Assembly: GCA_013042695.1 (NCBI GenBank)
Contig: JABDPQ010000808.1
Span: 1-8,912 of the forward strand
From: Desulfobacterales bacterium
Lineage (GTDB): Bacteria; Desulfobacterota; Desulfobulbia; Desulfobulbales; Desulfocapsaceae
Direction of reading: 5' to 3'
DNA: 8,912 nt
Positions 1 to 5,435 of the stretch are shown here, piece by piece. The notes under the pieces are model-generated. The model saw only the letters and a program-made list of their open reading frames with translations, made no database searches and had not been told where the DNA came from. A program made the translations under genes and the position numbers. Numbering within the stretch: position 1 is the first letter of the stretch; each line of letters opens with the position of its first letter.

Positions 1-284
1 CCTGCTTGAGCCATAGCAATGCGGGCTGCCTCACATGAAAGTTCAGTCGCTGCTTCAATGAACAATTGGTTCAATTCAGCAAATCCATGCTCCGCTGCGT
101 ACCATTTTGGGTCACGTGCAAAATGGCGACGGGCTATGTGCAAGTGATCGAAAACTCTAAGAAGTCGATCCAAATTGCTAACACGTTTATGGAACAAGCC
201 CTCAACGACCTGTCTTACCTGAGCCTGATCATAAACATATTTTGATACAGCGGTCCCCACACCTTGAATGCGTATAACGGTCAT
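1..284 (-). CDS. Type III polyketide synthase (chalcone/stilbene synthase-like), N-terminal part, truncated by window edge
   Basis: An open frame of 94 codons runs from ATG at 284-282 off the left edge with no stop. The visible protein begins MTVIRIQGVGTAVSKY and contains RVFDHLHIARRHF (about residues 43-55) and WYAAEHGFAELN (about 61-72). These match the N-terminal pattern of bacterial type III polyketide synthases: GTAVP near the start, VFDN-x-x-I-x-x-RHF, then W-(F/Y)-x-x-EHGFAE-x-N. Such enzymes are cytosolic homodimers that condense malonyl-CoA onto acyl-CoA starters to give alkylresorcinols, alkylpyrones or related phenolics. The catalytic Cys-His-Asn triad lies beyond the window, so activity and product cannot be judged. 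The usual proline after GTAV is serine here. A modest Shine-Dalgarno (AAAGGA, about 10 bases upstream) supports this start. It follows the encapsulin gene on the same strand after 241 bases, so it may have its own promoter. A KAS III-type thiolase-fold enzyme is the main alternative. Confidence 0.82.
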   Translation of the reverse strand, partial: MTVIRIQGVGTAVSKYVYDQAQVRQVVEGLFHKRVSNLDRLLRVFDHLHIARRHFARDPKWYAAEHGFAELNQLFIEAATELSCEAARIAMAQA

Positions 285-525
285 ATCGGTACATCCTTTC
301 GTCATTTGACAGATTGAAACAGGTGATCAGGTAGGACGATGAGACCTACTCCAAGAGGAGCAAAAGCAGGTGAGTTGTTCGCCGTCTACTGCCATTGTTA
401 CTTGAAGTTTTGCAATCCAATGTGCTGAGCAGGATTTATAGCCAAGTCATATACAAACAATGCACATCAGCGGACAACATGTTGTTCTCAAAACTCAAGC
501 AAATTTTGCAGCGCGATCACAAATG
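285..525. other. Intergenic region between encapsulin and type III PKS genes
   Basis: No convincing gene is seen here. A possible minus-strand -10 element (TATAAA, RC of 435-440) lies about 150 bases before the polyketide synthase start, but no good -35 is at normal spacing. A perfect 12-base palindrome, ACAACATGTTGT, sits at 474-485. A weak hairpin (GTAGG/CCTAC, 331-335 and 345-349, loop 9) has no T-tract on either side, so it is not a recognisable Rho-independent terminator. Confidence 0.4.
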
Positions 526-1341
526 CTATCTTGCCGTAAAGTTGAGAACGGCCAAAGGTTCAAGAACACGGAAGGTAAAAGATTCCGTAAAATATAGTTT
601 CACCTTGGCTGCCGTACTGCTCTCGTAACCGACTGCAAGATCCTGACCAAGAATCAGTTCGAGGTCGCCCCCACGTTGCGTAATCATGTAGGCTTCGTTT
701 TCGTAGGTTCCACTCAGGTAGGGACTGAGTAACACCGGGCCCCCGAGAATAGTTTCTGCCTGCATTTTAATTGGATATCCCTGGACATGAGCAGACATCC
801 GACTCCAAAGTTTCGGTCCAACGATAAAACTGTAGGGTCCCTCAATTGATCGACCGGTAAATGAGGTCACCCCTTGGGCAATACCTTCAAGCAACTCTTC
901 CGGTTGTGAACCGATGGTGAGGCACTCATCGCCAACACAAAGCTTCAAACCTGAAATATTCGCCTCTGGCAAACCATGATAAATAACCTGTTCCTCAAAC
1001 AGAGCGATCTCACGCGCTGCTTTTTCAAGATCTGAGAGGTCTACATCTTTAGCGCCACGCACAACGTTATCCATTTCACTGATATCAAGCTCAAAGGGTG
1101 CCCGAACCTCAACAATATGGTGGACCTTTCGGATGCCGTATTTCATCTTACTTTTCGGCTGTTTTTTCGGATAATTCAATCTGCCCTCGGGTACGCCGGG
1201 AAAGTCGGTTCCCATGGGACCGGTAACATCCAGCACTCTTCTGCCAGACAGCATAGCGGTGAGACTGCGGGTGGCCTGTTCATCAATTTCTGCCCATGCC
1301 TCCATTGGGATGGGCGCCAGTTCACGTTTTAAAATATCCAT
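526..1341 (-). CDS. Family 1 encapsulin shell protein
   Basis: This 271-residue protein is a family 1 encapsulin (linocin-M18/HK97-fold), which self-assembles into a hollow protein nanocompartment in the cytoplasm. The N-terminus MDILKRELAPIPMEAWAEID is the hallmark encapsulin start: a DLLKRELAPI-like helix that helps form the interior cargo-binding pocket. It is followed by the conserved R-x-V-D-V-x-GP-x-G segment (about residues 34-44) and GRL near 53-55. Family members with about 265 residues form 60-subunit T=1 shells and larger ones T=3; the length here fits the smaller class, but this is inference. A clear ribosome site (GGAGAAAG, about 7 bases before the ATG) supports the start. The gene lies 46 bases downstream of the hemerythrin-like gene, the usual cargo-then-shell order, so the two are very probably cotranscribed and assembled together. 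No protease or peroxidase cargo is seen in the window. Confidence 0.95.
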   Translation of the reverse strand: MDILKRELAPIPMEAWAEIDEQATRSLTAMLSGRRVLDVTGPMGTDFPGVPEGRLNYPKKQPKSKMKYGIRKVHHIVEVRAPFELDISEMDNVVRGAKDVDLSDLEKAAREIALFEEQVIYHGLPEANISGLKLCVGDECLTIGSQPEELLEGIAQGVTSFTGRSIEGPYSFIVGPKLWSRMSAHVQGYPIKMQAETILGGPVLLSPYLSGTYENEAYMITQRGGDLELILGQDLAVGYESSTAAKVKLYFTESFTFRVLEPLAVLNFTAR

Positions 1342-1387
1342 AATTCTGCTTTCTCCAATTATTTAGTTATTGAACACCGATACAATA

Positions 1388-1939
1388 TTACAGTTTGCCG
1401 ATACCGAGACCAATTGAAGCATCAGGCATTGATGCCGATTTCCCTGAGCTCGAGGTTGCAGGTGAGGTTTTTACTGTTTCAGTAAATTTAGCGGCGAGTG
1501 CTTTCGGCAACTCCGGCAAGCTGATTTGCAATAATCTCGACTTGGCCTCCTCGAACAAATTTCCAAGCGTATTGAGCTCTTCAGCGCTGAATAATTGTGC
1601 TGCCAATGGAAAGATCTCAGCCTCTTCCTCATCAAGGTGATGGATCGTATATTCTCCCAAGCCTTCAATTTTTATTGGAAAATGTTCATGCTCGTTAGGG
1701 AAGCCCTCGGCATCCTTGATGATCATTTCAATAATGTGATGCTCATTGACTGCTTCCAGTGCATCATGTTCTGCCTGATCAAATCTTTGCAGGAGATCGT
1801 AAAAGTATTTTTCCTCCATCGTATGGTGGACAACAAGATTATGGATAAATTCCTCAAAAACCTGAGGGTTCGTCTCAGCCTGGCGATACAGATTCCTGAG
1901 AACGGTATGGTGGGCAATGAGAGCCTCAACAACATTCAT
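1388..1939 (-). CDS. Hemerythrin-like (HHE domain) protein, predicted encapsulin cargo
   Basis: This 183-residue protein has an N-terminal four-helix HHE cation-binding (hemerythrin-like) domain, about residues 1-140. Likely di-iron ligands are in the expected helical pattern: H10/H11, H38/H39 followed by E42/E43, H67/H68 with E71, and H100/H101 followed by E104-E106 before IFP. Such proteins bind O2 or NO at a di-iron centre, and some act in nitrosative or oxidative stress and iron handling. Residues 150-172 form a Ser/Thr/Pro/Ala-rich flexible linker. The last residues, DASIGLGIGKL, resemble the SLGIGSL-type cargo-loading peptide that tethers cargo inside encapsulin shells. With the encapsulin gene 46 bases downstream, this strongly suggests an encapsulated hemerythrin. 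Translation starts at ATG 1939 with a strong GGAGG site 6 bases upstream. It follows cydB after 212 bases on the same strand. Whether it is transcribed from its own promoter is not resolved. Confidence 0.92.
   Translation of the reverse strand: MNVVEALIAHHTVLRNLYRQAETNPQVFEEFIHNLVVHHTMEEKYFYDLLQRFDQAEHDALEAVNEHHIIEMIIKDAEGFPNEHEHFPIKIEGLGEYTIHHLDEEEAEIFPLAAQLFSAEELNTLGNLFEEAKSRLLQISLPELPKALAAKFTETVKTSPATSSSGKSASMPDASIGLGIGKL
1391..1423 (-). other. Predicted encapsulin cargo-loading peptide (C-terminus of hemerythrin)
   Basis: Codons 173-183 of the hemerythrin-like gene encode DASIGLGIGKL. Alternating Ile/Leu and Gly residues at the extreme C-terminus, after a disordered Ser/Thr/Pro linker, match the general form of family 1 cargo-loading peptides (for example SLGIGSL). 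The I-G-L-G-I-G repeat is somewhat different from the common version. Targeting is inferred from motif and gene neighbourhood. Confidence 0.8.
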
Positions 1940-2151
1940 GTAGTACCTCCGAAGATATTAATAGTGAAACAGGGATTCCTTTTAAGTGATAATGGCACAA
2001 ATGCATGATCGAAACGCCCATGCGTGCACTATTGATAGCAACGCCTATGGAGATAATTGCTTCGAACAGGACATTTTAGCTTCACTATCAAAATAAAAGA
2101 CAAGCAACAATGTTATGATAGTCATGATTCTATTGAGTAGCACAAATACCT
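1940..2151. other. Intergenic region between cydB and the hemerythrin gene
   Basis: This 212-base gap has no clear terminator and no strong promoter. It contains an 11-base inverted repeat with one mismatch (1958-1968 and 2081-2091). It also has ATGCATTT on the minus strand (RC of 1999-2006), which resembles an NsrR half-site, and a 26-codon hydrophobic frame (2045-2125, minus) without a ribosome site. A TTGTGC/TATCAT pair (RC of 2140-2145 and 2115-2120) has a 19-base spacer, which is long for sigma70. Whether the encapsulin pair is transcribed with cydAB is therefore open. Confidence 0.4.
1946..1950 (-). promoter_or_regulatory. Strong Shine-Dalgarno site of the hemerythrin-like gene
   Basis: GGAGG on the minus strand, 6 bases before ATG 1939. 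It fixes the hemerythrin start and suggests strong translation of the cargo relative to the shell gene, whose site is GGAGAAAG. Confidence 0.75.
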
Positions 2152-3180
2152 TTAGTAACTGTTGGTCCCCAGTTCAACCTTTCCCCTGAACGTCCAATAA
2201 ATGAGCACTGTATAGGAAAGTACCAAAGGCATACCAATAGCCACAATAATCAGTCCAATCTTCTGTGTTAATGGGCTGGATGCGGCATTGAAAATGGTAA
2301 TGGAGTACTCCGGGTTGTTTGTCGCCGGTAGCAGGTCAGGAAAAATGGCCGCGCTAAACAAAAACACCAGTGCGGCAATCGTGCAACAGCTGCTGATAAA
2401 CGCATAAAAAGGACGTTGCTGATTTATTGCCCGCGGGATGTTGGCAATTGCTAGAACATTGAGCAGTGGTACGACCCATAAAATAGGATAATTGCCAAAA
2501 TGCTGCAGCGATGCCGGCACAAACAGCGTTGACCAAAGGGTGACGATGATAAATAAGGCTAAAAAGACGTAAAAGGTGCCCTTCATCCAGCCCAAAAGAC
2601 GCTGCTGCAAATCACCTTCAGTCTTCATGTATAAAAAGATCGAGCCATGCATCGCCAGCAACGCCACCGTGAACAGACCGACGAGCACACTGAAAACATT
2701 TATCATGTCAAGAAAGGTGCCCTGGTAGTCACCTAATTCAGAAATTTCCAGGCCCTGCATGAGTGCCCCCACGGCTACCCCGAAGAGCAATGCTGCAAGT
2801 GTAGAGCCGATGAAGAAGATTATATCCCAAAAGGAGCGCCAGCCGGGACTCATTCGTTTGGAGCGAAATTCCAATGATACGGCGCGAAATATCAAGGCAA
2901 AAAGGAGCAGCACAAAGGGCAGATAAAAGGCACTGAAAATAGAGGCATAGGCGTTAGGAAACATCGCAAAGAGGGCACCGCCGAAAGTAACGAGCCACAC
3001 CTCATTTCCATCCCAGAGTGGCCCGATACTGTTCATTACCAAACGCCGCTCGGTATCTTCCCTGGCAACAAAGGGGTGCAGGATGCCGACCCCGAGATCA
3101 AAACCGTCCAGGATCGCATAACCAATAAGCAGGACATTGAGCAATATAAACCAGATGATACATAATATTTCAGGACTCAT
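2152..3180 (-). CDS. cydB: Cytochrome bd-type quinol oxidase subunit II
   Basis: This 342-residue, highly hydrophobic protein is subunit II of a bd-type quinol:O2 oxidoreductase in the cytoplasmic membrane. It carries the family signatures GYAILDGFDLGVG (about residues 20-32) and the GPLWDGNEVWLV segment (53-64), with conserved acidic residues D25, D28 and D57, W56 and R99. About eight or nine transmembrane helices are evident, and the C-terminus LGTNSY recalls the short polar tail of E. coli CydB. Subunit II stabilises the haem-bearing subunit I. The ATG overlaps the cydA stop as ATGA (4 bases), a typical translational coupling arrangement. A very strong ribosome site, GGAGGAGGT (RC of 3186-3194), lies inside the end of cydA. 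A CydX-type third subunit is not recognisable downstream. Length and motifs indicate an intact gene. Confidence 0.96.
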   Translation of the reverse strand: MSPEILCIIWFILLNVLLIGYAILDGFDLGVGILHPFVAREDTERRLVMNSIGPLWDGNEVWLVTFGGALFAMFPNAYASIFSAFYLPFVLLLFALIFRAVSLEFRSKRMSPGWRSFWDIIFFIGSTLAALLFGVAVGALMQGLEISELGDYQGTFLDMINVFSVLVGLFTVALLAMHGSIFLYMKTEGDLQQRLLGWMKGTFYVFLALFIIVTLWSTLFVPASLQHFGNYPILWVVPLLNVLAIANIPRAINQQRPFYAFISSCCTIAALVFLFSAAIFPDLLPATNNPEYSITIFNAASSPLTQKIGLIIVAIGMPLVLSYTVLIYWTFRGKVELGTNSY

Positions 3181-4739
3181 GCAGCACCTCCTCCACTGTC
3201 GCCATCACTCAAGCGGGCATGTTGACGATCAACCGTTGCTTTTATATAACCATCTTTGACTTCATCTTCAGACTGCCGAAAGGGCTCCGGCCCCAAACGA
3301 ATCTTTCTGTCCAGCACCATGATCCAGACCGCAGCCAAGGCGAGATAAAGTATGGTGAATAAAATCAGAGAACTCTTTGCTTCAGCTGGGCTGACTGCGA
3401 CACTGACCGAGTTTTTTGTTCGCAAGCCAAGACTTTCATCGTACTGGTAGAACCCATCTGCTGCCAGGTTCAGATCACTGCCGCTTTCGTCCCACTCTAC
3501 CGGTGGGTGCACCGTCCACGGTTGCCTGCCAACTTCAGCAGCAATCCAGCCTGTTTGATTGGCAACCATGACAAAACCGATGCCAAAGACAAATGTCCAG
3601 AGAAGCCAGCGTTTCTGAGTAAAAGTTTTGCGGACATTAAAGAAGAGCCCCAAGGCGCACATGACAATCATCAATCCACCGAGTCCGACCATAAGCCGCC
3701 AGGACAAATATGGTATGATCAAGGGGGGTCGGTCTTCCGGTTTGAATCGATCCAGGCCGACAACTTTTTTACTGAAGGTAAAATCATCAAAAACCATAAA
3801 ACTGAGACCACCGGGAATACCTAAACCGAAGTCAATGCGTTCCTCTTTGGCATTGGGCCAGCCGATGATATTCAGATCAGCCCGACCGGTTTCAAAGTGC
3901 CCCTCAAAGGCAGCAAGTTTGGCAGGTTGATATCTGTAAACATTCTGCGCCTGTGTGTGACCATTTATGGCCAGTCCCAGCGAGGAAAGCAGTCCCATAA
4001 TGAGCGCCCCGTTTAGTGAGGCGCGAGCAAAATCACGGTGTTTATCCTTAAGAATATAGTAGGCGGTGACACTGAGCACAAAAAAGGCGCCCACTGCCAC
4101 GCAGCCAAGCAGAACGTGGCTCAAGCGCTGCGCCGTGGAGGGATTAAAGACCATCTCGAGAAAATTCAAAATCTCAGCCCGCCTCTGAACAGTGCCATCA
4201 ACAACCCAGGGAATCATGCCCGAACTGCCGTCCGGCAGAATCCCCGGCCGAACAATGTCGACAATATGGTGGCCTGCAGGTGTTTGCTGCCAGCTATTGG
4301 CCACGACAATCCAAACAGATGAAAAAATCGACCCCAGCGCTACCATATAGACGCTAAACAGATAGAACCCTGCGCGAACCTTTTCCCGTCCGAAGGCAAC
4401 GACGGCAAGAAAGCCTGATTCCAGGAAAAAAGCAAAAATTCCCTCTGCTGCCAGGGCACTTCCAAAAACATCACCGACAAAGCGGGAATAACTTGCCCAA
4501 TTGGTGCCAAATTGGAATTCCATAACAATGCCACTGGCAACGCCAATAGCAAAGTTGAGCACAAAGATCTTGGTCCAAAACTGGCAGGCAATAGTAAAAA
4601 TCGGTTTTTTGGTTAGGTAATAGCGAGTCTCGAGATAGGCAAGGATGATCCCGAGTCCGATGGTCAGTGGCGGGAAGATATAGTGAAACATAATTGTAAA
4701 CGCGAATTGCATCCTTGAAAGCAGAACAACAGATTCCAT
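3177..4739 (-). CDS. cydA: Cytochrome bd-type quinol oxidase subunit I (haem-bearing), short Q-loop
   Basis: This 520-residue membrane protein oxidises quinol and reduces O2 to water without pumping protons. Key residues align with E. coli CydA: H19 (high-spin haem ligand), E99 and E107 (proton path and haem environment), H208 and M350 (equivalents of the haem b558 ligands H186/M393), and K274/E279 in KLAAFEG (equivalents of K252/E257 in the quinol loop). The GW-x-x-x-E-x-GRQPW motif is at 397-408. The Q-loop is short: about 73 residues from K274 to the WRLM helix, against about 136 in E. coli. An extended periplasmic loop follows GRQPW (about 409-454, beginning [10 protein letters not shown] and including YDESLGLRT). 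The glycine-rich tail ([10 protein letters not shown]) is encoded by the sequence holding the cydB ribosome site. A good AGAGGA site lies 6-7 bases before ATG 4739. Short-Q-loop forms include cyanide-insensitive CioA-type enzymes; haem type (bd or bb') cannot be deduced. Confidence 0.96.
   Translation of the reverse strand: MESVVLLSRMQFAFTIMFHYIFPPLTIGLGIILAYLETRYYLTKKPIFTIACQFWTKIFVLNFAIGVASGIVMEFQFGTNWASYSRFVGDVFGSALAAEGIFAFFLESGFLAVVAFGREKVRAGFYLFSVYMVALGSIFSSVWIVVANSWQQTPAGHHIVDIVRPGILPDGSSGMIPWVVDGTVQRRAEILNFLEMVFNPSTAQRLSHVLLGCVAVGAFFVLSVTAYYILKDKHRDFARASLNGALIMGLLSSLGLAINGHTQAQNVYRYQPAKLAAFEGHFETGRADLNIIGWPNAKEERIDFGLGIPGGLSFMVFDDFTFSKKVVGLDRFKPEDRPPLIIPYLSWRLMVGLGGLMIVMCALGLFFNVRKTFTQKRWLLWTFVFGIGFVMVANQTGWIAAEVGRQPWTVHPPVEWDESGSDLNLAADGFYQYDESLGLRTKNSVSVAVSPAEAKSSLILFTILYLALAAVWIMVLDRKIRLGPEPFRQSEDEVKDGYIKATVDRQHARLSDGDSGGGAA
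3186..3194 (-). promoter_or_regulatory. Strong Shine-Dalgarno site of cydB inside the cydA 3' end
   Basis: GGAGGAGGT on the minus strand, 5 bases before the cydB ATG. It lies within cydA codons for the Gly-rich C-terminal tail. Together with the ATGA overlap it supports coupled translation of the two subunits. Confidence 0.75.
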
Positions 4740-4832
4740 GCTCGATCCTCTTCAATTATGGTTCGAATGTTCTCCTTAACACCTTCATGTAACCTTTAAA
4801 ATGAGGCTTAAGGACATCAACGTTGACGAATC

Positions 4833-4861
4833 AATCTAATTAAATTTTGTCGATTTCACAA
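4833..4861 (-). promoter_or_regulatory. Candidate sigma70-like promoter for cydAB
   Basis: On the minus strand, TTGTGA (RC of 4856-4861, 4/6 match to the -35 consensus) and TAGATT (RC of 4833-4838, 4/6 match to the -10) are separated by 17 bases. Transcription would start near 4826, giving a leader of about 87 bases before cydA. The elements lie within the inverted repeat 4835-4871, so a repressor or activator bound there could control it. The match is moderate in an AT-rich region. Confidence 0.3.
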
Positions 4862-4871
4862 TTAAATTAGA
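4835..4871. repeat. Imperfect palindrome upstream of cydA, possible operator
   Basis: Arms TCTAATTAAATT (4835-4846) and AATTAAATTAGA (4860-4871) are inverted repeats matching at 11 of 12 positions around a 13-base centre. The structure overlaps the candidate cydA promoter. It may be a binding site for a dimeric regulator, or simply chance in AT-rich DNA. It does not match the FNR consensus TTGAT-N4-ATCAA. Confidence 0.4.
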
Positions 4872-5305
4872 ATTAAACAGGAGTGATTAAAGCAAAAAAG
4901 ACATATACCAGAATCGTCTTTAAAACTAGACAAGGAGTCTATCAGAGAATTGCATCTTTTCCTTATATCAGGCATTGCAATAACATCAAGCGGAGCCATA
5001 TCTATGATATTACGTGAATAAATTTCTTGCAATAACGCAGATGTGAAATAATGGCTTTCTCCGGCAGGCTCCTAGCATGCACTTCGGCCAGACAAGATGC
5101 AAATAATGCTCATACTCAAAAATTTGTCATACTGGCTTTGGGTGCCAACAATAACTATCTGGTTAAGGCAGTTTGTATTGCAGGATGGAGCAGGCGGGTT
5201 AAATGGTAAATTAGTGTCAGGAACAAATAGTTCAGCTTTGCAATATGTAATGCAAAATCCAGCCAAATAAGAGAGAAAATGACCTCCGAGCACACTTCTG
5301 CAGGC

Positions 5306-5333
5306 TTGCCAGTTGTGACGATTTGCATATAGT
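5306..5333 (+). promoter_or_regulatory. Probable sigma70-like promoter of the MCE operon
   Basis: TTGCCA (5306-5311, 5/6 match to TTGACA) and TATAGT (5328-5333, 5/6 match to TATAAT) are separated by 16 bases. This is the best promoter-like pair in the intergenic region. Transcription would begin near 5340 and give a leader of about 95 bases before the first gene at 5436. The leader contains the 9-base direct repeat CTTACTGAA twice. Confidence 0.5.
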
Positions 5334-5371
5334 ATCGATATCATACAGATGTACTGCACCCTTGAGCTATC

Positions 5372-5401
5372 CTTACTGAAGGTATTTTGAAGCTTACTGA
5401 A
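5372..5401 (+). repeat. Direct repeat CTTACTGAA, two copies 21 bases apart
   Basis: Identical 9-mers at 5372-5380 and 5393-5401 have a period of 21 bases, two helical turns. They lie between the predicted promoter and the ribosome site of the first plus-strand gene. They could be paired regulator sites or a leader RNA element; function is unknown. Confidence 0.4.
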
Positions 5402-5420
5402 TCATTTGAATCTCGACCCT

Positions 5421-5427
5421 AAAGAGG
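5421..5427 (+). promoter_or_regulatory. Shine-Dalgarno site deciding the start of the small secreted protein
   Basis: AAAGAGG ends 8 bases before ATG 5436, an ideal spacing. It is only 2 bases before ATG 5430 and lies inside the frame if the upstream TTG 5406 were used. It therefore favours 5436 as the start. Confidence 0.65.
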
Positions 5428-5435
5428 TTATGCGG

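Larger units (their letters stand above)
4740..5435. other. Divergent intergenic regulatory region between cydAB and the MCE operon
   Basis: About 700 bases separate the divergent starts. I read both strands and found only short frames without ribosome sites: 4862-4999 minus (45 codons), 5051-5209 plus (52 codons) and 5072-5359 minus (95 codons). None has recognisable protein character. The region is AT-rich and holds a probable plus-strand promoter (5306-5333), a weaker minus-strand promoter (4833-4861) and a large imperfect palindrome (4835-4871). It also contains a 10-base palindrome TCAACGTTGA (4817-4826) and direct repeats TTGCAATAAC (4975-4984, 5027-5036) and CTTACTGAA (5372-5380, 5393-5401). 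No tRNA or clear structured RNA was recognised. Confidence 0.6.

Noticed and set aside
331..349. Small hairpin GTAGG/CCTAC after the encapsulin gene
   Set aside because: Short stem, nine-base loop and no T-tract, so not a supported terminator.
395..628. 77-codon plus-strand frame overlapping the encapsulin 3' end
   Set aside because: Antisense to the well-supported encapsulin gene for part of its length, with no domain and no ribosome site.
1595..2008. 137-codon plus-strand frame opposite the hemerythrin gene
   Set aside because: It is the antisense reading of the hemerythrin gene; its composition has no independent protein character.
4824..4834. TTGAC-GA-ATCAA, FNR-box-like sequence before cydA
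   Set aside because: The half-sites are 2 bases apart instead of 4 and the first is not TTGAT, so it does not fit the FNR consensus.
4897..4921. AAAGAC/GTCTTT hairpin followed by T residues on the minus strand, terminator-like
   Set aside because: A stem of only six bases with a 13-base loop and no gene upstream on that strand to terminate.
4862..4999. 45-codon minus-strand frame starting MAPLDVIAMP
   Set aside because: No ribosome site, no recognisable domain, and it ends inside the palindrome before cydA; treated as chance.
5051..5209. 52-codon plus-strand frame starting MAFSGRLLAC
   Set aside because: No ribosome site or promoter in place and no protein-like pattern.
5072..5359. 95-codon minus-strand frame in the divergent intergenic region
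   Set aside because: Cysteine-rich, low-plausibility composition, no ribosome site, no family resemblance, and it overlaps the probable plus-strand promoter.
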